The notes under the pieces were generated by a model. The model worked only from the letters and a program-made list of their open reading frames with translations, was not told the origin of the DNA and ran no database searches. The position numbers and the translations under genes are program-made. From contig JAFXUJ010000013.1 in NCBI GenBank assembly GCA_017525025.1, positions 1 through 50,998 of the forward strand: a DNA stretch of 50,998 bases, given 5' to 3'. Every line of letters starts with the position of its first letter. Position 1 is the stretch's first letter. Below, piece after piece: positions 15,987 to 23,214 of this stretch. This DNA is from Elusimicrobiaceae bacterium (GTDB lineage Bacteria > Elusimicrobiota > Elusimicrobia > Elusimicrobiales > Elusimicrobiaceae).

Positions 15987-17108
15987 TTATTCTTCGTGGA
16001 CAATAACGGTTAAATCATTGCCCAGGAGTTTATTATAGGAGCCGGGATCCTTCCAGGATTCCACCAGTTTAGCACTCGGAGAAGCATTAAATTGTTGGCG
16101 TGTGGCTTCATCAACGAGCATATTTGAAAACAATGGATTAGCAGCCGGCAAGGCATGGGGAATCGTCACTTGCACCACAAAGCTTTTTCCTTTAAGGAGG
16201 GATGGTAAAGAGGACTGATTATGATAGGCCATGTGAAACATGCCGCCATACACCACGATGAGGGCACCCGGATCATAAATTTGTAATGCCCGAATTTTGC
16301 GAGCAAACAAGCGGTTACGAAGAGCTATTCCTTCCCATGAAACGGCAAAATCACCTAACTGTTTCATCGTGGGAAGCTTTTGTTTCCGGGGGGTGCTAGC
16401 TAGAATAAGCGCAACATCATCTTCCAACCCGTACAACGGAATTTGTGCGTTCAAGGCGGCCTTTAGCACTTGAATAGTTTTGACAGGGGCAGTAACGTCG
16501 AGTCTATCGGCCAGTTCGTCTAACGTCAAAATTATATTTTCTTCCGCTGTCCATTCCTCTAACGTAGGAATTATTTCCGCCGCCAGATAAATGGTACGTC
16601 CCGGATAAATGGACGGCAGTTGACTCACCAGAGAAACAATCTCTTTTTGCACCCGCATTTCTTCGTGTGTTTCACCGATATAAAGAACATCTATATCTTG
16701 CGGCAAAAAATTAGCATACGGTACTTTTTTTGTAAAAACATGATTTTGTATTCGTGTAGAGATGTGTGAAAGATTCGTTTCAAAACGAACCGCATGTTTT
16801 GCAAAATCTTGTAAAGCCTGCAAGGCCCGGGCATCGTTCCGTTGAGCTAAGCGCGGATAAGCCGAATAATCTAAGGAGCTTCCCAAAAAACATTCCGGCA
16901 GGTAAGAAGCATAATGTTTAGGTTGCGGAGAAAGAAAACCGACTTTATAATTACCCAACGCGAGGGGCGTCTTTCGGTTTAAGGCTTGCACAAAGGGCCG
17001 ACTACGATATAGCGCTTCTGCCCCTTTATGAGAAAGCGGAATGATTTGCGCACAAACGCTACCCTCTACAAAAATCATGCTAAACAAAACAAAAAATATT
17101 TTCCGCAT
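15987..17108 (-). CDS. Secreted ChaN/EreA-like (Tiki superfamily) cargo protein
   Basis: This 373-residue protein has a signal peptide (MRKIFFVLFSMIFVEGSVCA, cut near residue 20). Residues 141-148 read VLYIGETH and residues 286-296 VYGGMFHMAYH. These are the paired GExH and G-x-x-H motifs of the ChaN/EreA/TraB fold, whose members bind haem or metal, hydrolyse esters or cleave peptides. AEII (177-180) and RNRLFARKI (264-272) fit the same fold. It lies between terminase and portal but plays no evident part in virion assembly, so it is probably a cargo (moron) gene acting in the periplasm or outside. A TTGCGT/TAATAT pair just upstream could be its own promoter. Substrate unknown. Confidence 0.6.
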   Translation of the reverse strand: MRKIFFVLFSMIFVEGSVCAQIIPLSHKGAEALYRSRPFVQALNRKTPLALGNYKVGFLSPQPKHYASYLPECFLGSSLDYSAYPRLAQRNDARALQALQDFAKHAVRFETNLSHISTRIQNHVFTKKVPYANFLPQDIDVLYIGETHEEMRVQKEIVSLVSQLPSIYPGRTIYLAAEIIPTLEEWTAEENIILTLDELADRLDVTAPVKTIQVLKAALNAQIPLYGLEDDVALILASTPRKQKLPTMKQLGDFAVSWEGIALRNRLFARKIRALQIYDPGALIVVYGGMFHMAYHNQSSLPSLLKGKSFVVQVTIPHALPAANPLFSNMLVDEATRQQFNASPSAKLVESWKDPGSYNKLLGNDLTVIVHEE

Positions 17109-17186
17109 ATATTAACTGTACTTCTTTTGACGCAAGCCCGCGAGGGCCTTTGGACCTATTTTTTGATAAAAAAAGGACCTAGCTGT

Positions 17187-18497
17187 TTATATCACTTCGT
17201 ACTCACTTTGAGCAAACTCGCTCATCTGTCCGGCACGCCGGACACGCACCGGTGCGGCAAACGTGAGGGCAAGCGCATCCGCCAAATCGGGGCTCTTACC
17301 GCTACGCGCCTTGAGTTTTTCCTTAGCTTCTAAACGCAAACGCCCGGAAGCATCATAATCGTACGTAGTTTGGCATAAATCCGCTTTCAACTCCGCTGAA
17401 GATGGCAGAGCTCCGCCTTCTTTAATCCAGGCCGCCATTTCCCCCCACATTTCAGCCCGTTTATTCACGTATTGTCCCGCGCGCAAGGGAGTCCCGCCAA
17501 ACGGCACTTCGGTTACACCAAAACCCAATTGACGCAAACGGTCTATAACCCCCGCCCCACAGCCGGCATCAATAAATACACCGTCAGGGTGGAAAACTTC
17601 TATTTGGTGAGCTACCTGTGCCGCCAGCGCCATGCTATCTATCCGCTGAAAAACCAACGGATTGAATGCCTGTTTGCCTTGACGGGGAAAAATCACACTT
17701 CGATCATCCCCGAAACGAGCCGGATCCACTCCTAAAATTTTAGGGGCGAACCTGATTTCCGTACTGGCATACCGGCGGCTTGCCGCGGCTAACACCTCAT
17801 CTATCGGTATCAAAATATTTTCGGCACTGGCGGTAAAATCACATAAATATTCTTGGCGAAAAATATTATCCGGGGTTTCGCGACGGATTTCTTCTAATTC
17901 TTCCGCAGAGATCACCCCGGATTCATCGGCCCGAAATAGGCCCGCCCACCACAGGTGAGGATCGGCTTGCGCCGCCCTTTGAGCGTGGTTAAATAATTCA
18001 TAAAAAGCGTTTTGTCCTTTAGGTGTCCCTATAAAGACCACCCACCCCTCGCGCGAGAGAAGCATTGGGCGGATAATTTCCGAAAATACGTCAGGTTTAA
18101 TTTGAGCATATTCATCCAGTACCACTCCGTCGGCGTAGGTTCCTCTCAACGCATCCGGGTTATCCGCACCGCTTACCCATACACGCGCTCCGCCGGGCAA
18201 TTTGATACACAATTCGGTTTCATTAATCACTATCCCCGGGATAGGTGCGGCATACCGTTTAAGATAATCCCATGCGATCCTTTTGGCTTGGTTTAAAAAA
18301 GGCGCGATATAAAAATACCGGGCATGTGCGCGCGTATTTTGAAGTGCTTTTTTAAGCAAGTGATTAACGGCACAAACCGTCTTGCCCAATTGCCGGTGCG
18401 TAACCAACACACAGAAACGATGTGTTTCCAACGCACGGTGAATTTGCACCTGGACGGGCCGCGGACGATAAGGAATAACTACCGAAACAGATTTCAC
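17187..18497 (-). CDS. Terminase large subunit
   Basis: This protein has 436 residues from the GTG at 18497, which has GGGAGG upstream and overlaps the small-subunit stop (TAGTG). The longer frame from 18518 adds seven residues with no ribosome binding site. The ATPase part has a Walker A-like THRQLGKT (about residues 28-35), a Walker B VVLDE with following YAQI, and a coupling motif FIGTPKGQNAFYELF. The nuclease part has GVDPARFGDDRSV, FIDAGCGAG and a late PDLADALALTF, giving the acidic metal-binding residues of the RNase H fold. It cuts concatemeric DNA and pumps it through the portal. Confidence 0.92.
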   Translation of the reverse strand: MKSVSVVIPYRPRPVQVQIHRALETHRFCVLVTHRQLGKTVCAVNHLLKKALQNTRAHARYFYIAPFLNQAKRIAWDYLKRYAAPIPGIVINETELCIKLPGGARVWVSGADNPDALRGTYADGVVLDEYAQIKPDVFSEIIRPMLLSREGWVVFIGTPKGQNAFYELFNHAQRAAQADPHLWWAGLFRADESGVISAEELEEIRRETPDNIFRQEYLCDFTASAENILIPIDEVLAAASRRYASTEIRFAPKILGVDPARFGDDRSVIFPRQGKQAFNPLVFQRIDSMALAAQVAHQIEVFHPDGVFIDAGCGAGVIDRLRQLGFGVTEVPFGGTPLRAGQYVNKRAEMWGEMAAWIKEGGALPSSAELKADLCQTTYDYDASGRLRLEAKEKLKARSGKSPDLADALALTFAAPVRVRRAGQMSEFAQSEYEVI

Positions 18498-18937
18498 TAT
18501 TCCTCCCAACGCACACAAATAGGCGGAGAAACGGCCAGATCTTCTTTACCGTCTTTCCAACCCAACAGATTTTTAGCCGTAAATACCGCAAATGAGGCAG
18601 AATAATTCCCGCGCAAACTGTTTTGAATCAAAATATTACTTTGCAAATCACGCGCTTTTTGAGCCGCCTCACGGAATGCGGCATGTTTGTTTTCCCACAT
18701 TTTGAGCACTTCGCAAGTAGTACCTATTTGTTTAGCAAATGCGGCAAACGTCGGCAGTTCAGCAGCGGTTTCCACCATGCTCACCGAGCCATCCCGTTTA
18801 GTCACTTCTGTAATATGGAAGGGCGGCACGTCAAAAAATGCCAACAACTTATCACAAAATTCCGGTTGGTAACGCAACGTTACCGCTTTAGAAGATTTAA
18901 TACAAGACAAGGAAGAATTTGTTTTTTTGCAAGGCAT
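18497..18937 (-). CDS. Terminase small subunit
   Basis: This protein has 146 residues from ATG 18937, which has GGAGAG upstream. An upstream extension to 19069 would add a hydrophobic, atypical N-terminus and cross the promoter. Residues 45-95 (LPTFAAFAKQIGTTCEVLKMWENKHAAFREAAQKARDLQ) form the helix-turn-helix that binds the packaging site. SILIQNSLRGNYSASFAVFTAKNLLGWKD is the conserved oligomerisation part of this terminase family. It is the first gene of the leftward late operon. Confidence 0.85.
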   Translation of the reverse strand: MPCKKTNSSLSCIKSSKAVTLRYQPEFCDKLLAFFDVPPFHITEVTKRDGSVSMVETAAELPTFAAFAKQIGTTCEVLKMWENKHAAFREAAQKARDLQSNILIQNSLRGNYSASFAVFTAKNLLGWKDGKEDLAVSPPICVRWEE

Positions 18938-19037
18938 AATCTCTCCAAAAGGCACCCTGGAAAAGTAGTTTTTCGGAAAGAAAAGGAAAAAGGAGATAAA
19001 AAAATACAAACCGCCTCTTTGCGCTTTGTATAAGTAT

Positions 19038-19066
19038 ATTTTAGCATAAATAAATATTTTTGTCAA
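19038..19066 (-). promoter_or_regulatory. Leftward promoter of the late operon
   Basis: On the minus strand TTGACA (19066-19061) and TAAAAT (19043-19038) are 17 bases apart. The -10 side shares TAGCATAAATAA (plus-strand reading) with the promoter at 15913-15942. It lies about 100 bases before the small terminase start. Confidence 0.75.
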
Positions 19067-19174
19067 CAAAATATGATTTATCTATCGATAAAGGAGGCAA
19101 TATCCAGCCATTTTTGATTCCTCCCCAGACTTGGTACGGACACAAAGGTTCTGCACCGGATTTTGGAGGCGCAA

Positions 19175-19267
19175 ATGAGCAGTTGTACAGGTAAATGGTT
19201 ATTTGCAAATACGGATCCAAACTATGACTATAAAGACGACCTTTCCACCCATAAACGCAAACGTTAA
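19175..19267 (+). CDS. Possible 30-residue protein (tentative)
   Basis: An ATG at 19175 is preceded by GGAGG at an ideal five-base distance. It opens a 30-codon frame beginning MSSCTGKWLFANTDPNYDY and ending in a basic THKRKR tail. No promoter is obvious and the family is unknown. Its location in the otherwise empty stretch between the late promoter and the regulator suggests a small early phage protein, but chance is not excluded. Confidence 0.3.
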   Translation: MSSCTGKWLFANTDPNYDYKDDLSTHKRKR

Positions 19268-19359
19268 GATAATCCGCACGATAAAAAATAAAATTTTCCA
19301 GTTTTAACCGCAAAAACATAGTACATTTTTTTACTTCTTACATTGCTTACTAAAATATA

Positions 19360-19640
19360 AAATAATTGGGAGCAAAGTTAACCCAAGCTCCAAAAGCCAT
19401 TTATAAATTAGGCCGGTCTGCCCGGCATATTAACTTTGCTAACCCAATTGACTTTTTATTTGCTACAATACAACTACATAGTTCCTGGCAGAATTATGAA
19501 GTTACGCATAACGGGGCACGCCCGCCGCGGGAGCGGCGGTAGTCATTCGGTTATGACTTCCTCCGTTTGAGATGTCCTGCTTGAGTAGGATATTTCAACT
19601 GCGTTGGTAAGATGAAAAACAGAAAGCCAACTGCTTTTCA
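19360..19640. other. Structured non-coding control region beside the phage regulator
   Basis: A long imperfect inverted repeat (19364-19381 with 19430-19449; core GCAAAGTTAA/TTAACTTTGC) encloses a GCCGG/CCGGC hairpin. Next come a rod-like hairpin at 19496-19560 (GAAGT/ACTTC, CATAAC/GTTATG, CCGCCGC/GCGGCGG) and a 10-pair hairpin at 19569-19596 with two G-U pairs if read on the plus strand. GCGTTGG/CCAACTGC pairs around 19601-19634. A minus-strand promoter at 19648-19677 would transcribe the region leftward. Candidate small RNA or operator complex; no protein-coding frame longer than 15 codons with a good start was found in it. Confidence 0.45.
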
Positions 19641-19677
19641 TATTGTTAGTATAGTAAGTATTGTTAGCGTTTGTCAA
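19641..19677 (-). promoter_or_regulatory. Divergent phage promoter with repeated operator-like sequence
   Basis: On the minus strand TTGACA (19677-19672) and TATACT (19653-19648) are 18 bases apart. On the plus strand TATTGTTAG occurs at 19641-19649 and 19659-19667, overlapping the promoter. The spacing of 18 suggests paired binding sites for the regulator encoded just to the right. Confidence 0.55.
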
Positions 19678-19717
19678 GTGCTTTTTAAAAAATTATTTTT
19701 TACTTATATTTACGAGT

Positions 19718-20347
19718 ATGAATAAATTTGAAAAACAGTTAGAAAAATGGAATAACGGCATTTTGCGTGGCGCGCAATCAAAGTTAGCAAAAAGGTTGCA
19801 CGTATCCACCGCCACCGTAGCATTGTGGGCTACGGGTCAACGTCATCCCTCCAAAGGATATGTGTCTAAAATGGCCCAGCTTTTCAAACTGGATGTGTAT
19901 GAAGTAACCCGTTTATTTGACCCACAAATTTCTTATCCAACCACTTCCGGAACTTCCCATCCGATAGAACTACATGATGCAAAAGGAGTTGAGAATCCCT
20001 ATTTCCCCTCTACTTGGCACTCGCACACTAACACCGTATCTTTACCGGTATTTACTCAGGTTCCGCCCTCTTTCCCTTATTACGCGACCACGGACGCCTT
20101 AGAATACTGGGTATTGCCGACCTCCGCTACGCAAGGCGCCCAATATTTATTTTTACTTCCGACGAAAGATGACCCGATCCAACTTCTCTTTATTAAACCC
20201 AGTAAAGCGTGGGTAAAAGGTCGGCCGATGCTTGCACGCAAAAAAAACACCTATCAACTCATTTCTGCTAAATGCACCAAACAAACATTCGCTGCGGATT
20301 TAGAACCGGTAGGTGTCATTGTCCGGCAGTTAATTAGGCCCCGTTAA
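19718..20347 (+). CDS. Phage CI-like transcriptional regulator with degenerate S24-like C-terminus
   Basis: This protein has 209 residues from ATG 19718 (MNKFEKQLEKW); the longer frame from 19661 runs through the control region. Residues 15-60 hold a helix-turn-helix (AQSKLAKRLHVSTATVALWATGQRHPSKGYVSKMAQLF). The C-terminal half starts VSLPVFTQVPPSFPYYATTDALEYWVLP, which resembles the start of LexA/CI S24 peptidase domains. The expected G-D-S-M catalytic serine stretch is absent. It faces away from the late operon with operator-like repeats between them, as a lysogeny repressor would. RecA-triggered self-cleavage looks unlikely. Confidence 0.65.
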   Translation: MNKFEKQLEKWNNGILRGAQSKLAKRLHVSTATVALWATGQRHPSKGYVSKMAQLFKLDVYEVTRLFDPQISYPTTSGTSHPIELHDAKGVENPYFPSTWHSHTNTVSLPVFTQVPPSFPYYATTDALEYWVLPTSATQGAQYLFLLPTKDDPIQLLFIKPSKAWVKGRPMLARKKNTYQLISAKCTKQTFAADLEPVGVIVRQLIRPR

Positions 20348-20353
20348 CCCCCC

Positions 20354-20381
20354 TTGATTTTAACGGTAAAAGCGCTATACT
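20354..20381 (+). promoter_or_regulatory. Sigma70-type promoter of the 20.4-20.8 kb RNA
   Basis: TTGATT (20354-20359) and TATACT (20376-20381) are spaced by 16 bases, six bases after the regulator stop. Transcription would start near 20388. Confidence 0.7.
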
Positions 20382-20387
20382 ATTAGT

Positions 20388-20770
20388 ATCCGGTTCGTTC
20401 AGAAAAGCCCCTTTTACTTGCGGGTGTGTTGTTTTGCAACATGTTTTCAGGAAAAAGGGAACTGTTTTGAAGGGAGAGAGAGCAGGCGCGAAGAGCGTAG
20501 TTCCGTCTCTGGCGAAACAGAAAATAAGAGTTCTTTGTGTTTCGTGCAATACAACAGGACGACGCGGATGCGAAGTCTTGTTCACGAGCCCTAAGCCTTT
20601 ATCTGAGGATAAAGGATTCCCTTAGGGATATGGGCAGGAGCAACACGTTTCAGGTTGTATGTGGCATAGCAAAGTTCTTAACTGAATGACAAACGGATAA
20701 GAAGAGAGTAAACATGAATCAGTTGACTCAATGAGTCCTCCGTGTGGGTAACGCGGAGGGCTCCTTTTTG
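20388..20770 (+). ncRNA. Unassigned structured RNA of about 380 nt
   Basis: The segment lies between a clear promoter and a clear terminator and shows many helices. They are CCCTTTT/AAAAGGG around 20409-20458, enclosing TGTTG/CAACA; CTGTTTTG/CGAAACAG (20462-20520); AACAGGAC/GTCTTGTT (20553-20582); and CCCTAAG/CTTAGGG with CCTTTATC/GATAAAGG (20589-20626). TTCTTA/TAAGAA (20676-20703) and GACTC/GAGTC near the end follow. The only notable frame (20434-20625) has no proper start context. I looked for tmRNA, RNase P, SRP and 6S signatures and found none that fit. It is host or phage derived; unknown. Confidence 0.6.
20734..20769 (+). terminator. Terminator of the structured RNA
   Basis: AGTCCTCCG pairs with CGGAGGGCT (one G-U pair) and is followed by CCTTTTT. 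Confidence 0.9.
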
Positions 20771-20773
20771 GGC

Positions 20774-20803
20774 TAAAAAAAGGCCCGGATGAAGCTCCGG
20801 GCC
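20774..20803 (-). terminator. Terminator of the MsbA-like gene
   Basis: On the minus strand the stem GGCCCGGA/TCCGGGCC is followed by a T-run. It lies 19 bases past the stop at 20822, back to back with the terminator of the opposing RNA. Confidence 0.9.
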
Positions 20804-20821
20804 ACACACAAAAACGATTTA

Positions 20822-22609
20822 CTAATTTTCTTTGGTTTTAAACTGTGCATGGTAAAGAGCCGCATAAGCTCCGTTACGAATCTGTAACAATTGCTCATGC
20901 GTTCCCTCTTCCACCACCTTTCCCTCGTTTAAAACAACTATTTTATCCGCATTTACCACCGTAGACAAACGGTGAGCAATTACGAATACCGTGCGGTCTT
21001 TCATTAAGTTATCCAACGCTTTTTGTACAATCGTTTCCGATTTGTTATCCAAAGCGCTGGTGGCTTCGTCCAAAATTACAATATCCGCTTTGCGAATAAA
21101 TGCACGCGCAATTGCTACCCGTTGGCGTTGCCCGCCCGATAATGTTACCCCGCGTTCCCCTATTACCGTATCCAACCCGTTTTTGAGGGAGGAAATAAAA
21201 TCTTCCAGGTGCGCATTTTTAACAGCATGCTGCAAATCTTCTTCCGTAGCACCCGGGCGCCCTATTAAAATATTTTCCCGCAAGGTACCCGAAAATAAAA
21301 AATTGTCCTGGAATACAACTGCCATCTTATCACGCAAGGAATGTAGTGAAAAATCCTTAATATCTTTTCCATCAATCGTAATCCGCCCTTTGGCCGCATC
21401 GTAAAAACGGCTTAACAAACTGACCACGGTAGATTTCCCGCCGCCGGAATTTCCAACCAAAGCGATTGTACTTCCCACCGGCACCGTTAAATTAATATCT
21501 TTCAGCACAAACACGTCCGGCTTATAAGAAAACCACACGTGTTCAAACCTGATTTCTTTTTTCACGCCGGGCAATTCCGTACACGCCGGTGCGTCGGCGA
21601 TGTCCGTTTTTAGATTAAAAATTTCAAAAATACGTTCTATAGCCAGGAACGATTTTTTAATTTCAATATACGTATCTCCCATGCTTTTAACCGGCGTATA
21701 CAGTAGTAACAAAGCAGTTACAAACGATGTAAAATTACCGCTGGTAATCGTTCCCTTAACAATCAGTGCACTACTCTGCCAAAATACAAGCGCGAGCCCC
21801 AACGAAACGATCAAGTGCATAACCGGGGACAGCCAACCTGTATGTTTTACAACGCCCATATTGAGGGAGAAAATTTGGTTCATTAACTCCGCAAAGCGGT
21901 CGCTTTGGTCGTTCTGCAAGTTATAGGCGGCAATGGTACGATTGCCGTTAAAAGCTTCGTTATACGCGCGCATGGCAACAGAACCCACCACCACGGAACT
22001 GCGCACCAATTCTTCCAATTTTCGGCGTACCACCGCAATAAGACCTCCCGCCAAGGCAAAAGCCCCTACCGCAGTTAACGTGAGTTGCCAAGAGTTATAA
22101 AGCAATACGCCAATCAACGCCACTGCCGAGAAAGAACGGGTAATCATCTTGCGCAAGTTATTAATAAGCCCGGTACTGGCGGTATCGGCATCACTGTTGT
22201 AGCGCATCATGATAAAGCCGGAATCGGTAGTATCAAAATAGCCCGGATGCATGGAGAGTAATTTTTTAAATAATTTTTTACGCAAGTCAATCGTAATTTT
22301 ACCCCCCACCCACGTATTGAGGTATTTCACCGCATACGTTAATGCACTTTGTACCGCCACAAATGCCACAATTAACACCGGAATCAGCGCCGCAAACTGT
22401 TTGTCTTTGGCAACCAACACGTCATCCGTATACGATTTCATAAATAACGCAATGGCAGAATCCAAGGCACCGGCGGGAATGGTCAGCAATACGCTCAAAC
22501 CAGCCCGAAACCAGTACGGTTTTACAAAAGGCCACATCTTTTTGTAATTCGCCACAATAGGGTTGGCTGCCAACACTTCCCCAAGCGGACGGGTGAGTAT
22601 ATTTTTCAT
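20822..22609 (-). CDS. msbA: ABC exporter, MsbA-like lipid flippase
   Basis: This 595-residue half-transporter has a six-helix transmembrane domain (about residues 25-330) and a nucleotide-binding domain. The latter has Walker A GNSGGGKST (about 380), Q-loop VFQDNFLFSGTLRENI, signature LSGGQRQR, Walker B IVILDEATSALD and the His-switch IAHRLST. Fused TMD-NBD exporters of this size with YFD/T-R-N-S-D motifs (GYFDTTDSGFIMMRYNSDAD) are typically MsbA, which flips lipid A-core across the inner membrane. A multidrug exporter of the same family cannot be excluded. GGAG lies ten bases before the ATG. It is monocistronic, with its own terminator. Confidence 0.8.
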   Translation of the reverse strand: MKNILTRPLGEVLAANPIVANYKKMWPFVKPYWFRAGLSVLLTIPAGALDSAIALFMKSYTDDVLVAKDKQFAALIPVLIVAFVAVQSALTYAVKYLNTWVGGKITIDLRKKLFKKLLSMHPGYFDTTDSGFIMMRYNSDADTASTGLINNLRKMITRSFSAVALIGVLLYNSWQLTLTAVGAFALAGGLIAVVRRKLEELVRSSVVVGSVAMRAYNEAFNGNRTIAAYNLQNDQSDRFAELMNQIFSLNMGVVKHTGWLSPVMHLIVSLGLALVFWQSSALIVKGTITSGNFTSFVTALLLLYTPVKSMGDTYIEIKKSFLAIERIFEIFNLKTDIADAPACTELPGVKKEIRFEHVWFSYKPDVFVLKDINLTVPVGSTIALVGNSGGGKSTVVSLLSRFYDAAKGRITIDGKDIKDFSLHSLRDKMAVVFQDNFLFSGTLRENILIGRPGATEEDLQHAVKNAHLEDFISSLKNGLDTVIGERGVTLSGGQRQRVAIARAFIRKADIVILDEATSALDNKSETIVQKALDNLMKDRTVFVIAHRLSTVVNADKIVVLNEGKVVEEGTHEQLLQIRNGAYAALYHAQFKTKEN

Positions 22610-22771
22610 GATAAAAAATCTCCAAATCTTTATTTCTTTTATTATAACAATTCACAACTTTCTTGTCTTAGCGCAAGGGGGTTGCAAAAAAGAATTTACT
22701 ATGCTAAACTAATCAAACAGCGTACGGCCCTGGCCGCACGCGCGATTTTTGGGAAAAGGAATTAGAAAGTT

Positions 22772-23149
22772 ATGCCAACTAAAAAGAATAACAAAGAAAC
22801 ACTTACTGCGACCGAACTAAAAGAAATCAAAAAACACCTATTGCAACTCAAAGAAGAAGCCATGGCCCGTTTAAAAGATAAAAAAACCATGGACATGCCC
22901 GAAGCCGAAGTGGGCGACCCGATTGATGATGCTTCACGTAGTATTGATAAAGAAATTTTATTTGAACTTTCCGGTAATGCACACAATACCATTGAACAAA
23001 TTGAAGCAGCCTTGTGCAAAATGGATAAAGGCATATACGGCCGTTGCGAATATTGCCGCCAACCGATTCCTAAAAAACGCATTAAAGCGTTGCCGTTTGC
23101 GCGCTACTGCGTAAACTGCCAACACTCCAACGAGCACCGGCACGATTAA
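22772..23149 (+). CDS. TraR/DksA-family zinc-finger protein
   Basis: This 125-residue protein has a helical N-terminal part (residues 10-90) and a C4 zinc finger near the end: GRCEYCRQPIPKKRIKALPFARYCVNC. DksA-type proteins insert into the RNA polymerase secondary channel and act with ppGpp in the stringent response. The acidic tip residues of DksA (DxxDxA) may correspond to GDPIDDASRS around residue 50. AAAGGAAT precedes the ATG. It has its own terminator. Many bacteria use such short forms as general regulators; the exact paralogue cannot be fixed. Confidence 0.85.
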   Translation: MPTKKNNKETLTATELKEIKKHLLQLKEEAMARLKDKKTMDMPEAEVGDPIDDASRSIDKEILFELSGNAHNTIEQIEAALCKMDKGIYGRCEYCRQPIPKKRIKALPFARYCVNCQHSNEHRHD

Positions 23150-23170
23150 CTTTTCCCTAACAAAGGCATA

Positions 23171-23200
23171 AAACACCCCGGTTAAAAAACCGGGGTGTTT
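23171..23200. terminator. Bidirectional terminator between dksA-like and RDD genes
   Basis: AAACACCCCGGTT pairs with AACCGGGGTGTTT around an AAAA loop; both genes converge on it. Confidence 0.85.
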
Positions 23201-23214
23201 GGAATTTAAGTATA

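Larger units (their letters stand above)
3333..20347 (-). mobile_element. Podovirus-type prophage module (BPP-1-like virion genes), apparently without integrase or replication genes
   Basis: The segment holds a near-continuous leftward block from small terminase (18937) to the spanins (3333), and a divergent phage-type regulator at the right end. Gene order terminase, portal, Bbp19-like, scaffold, capsid, Bbp16-like cement, adaptor, nozzle and gp13/14/15-like follows what I recall for Bordetella phage BPP-1 relatives with short tails. All structural reading frames are open. No integrase, recombinase, replicase, primase, endolysin or excisionase is visible, and I found no flanking direct repeat. 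The limits given are the outermost phage-type genes, not mapped att sites. Confidence 0.8.

Noticed and set aside
19041-19319. A 92-codon minus-strand frame between late promoter and control region
   Set aside because: No ribosome binding site, odd aromatic composition, and it crosses the late promoter.
20434-20625. A 63-codon frame in the structured RNA
   Set aside because: No Shine-Dalgarno sequence, and hairpins cover the whole stretch; an RNA gene explains it better.
20388-20770. tmRNA, RNase P RNA, SRP RNA or 6S RNA
   Set aside because: None of their conserved sequence blocks (tRNA-like ends and tag frame, P4 signature, SRP apical loop, 6S bubble) could be placed by eye.
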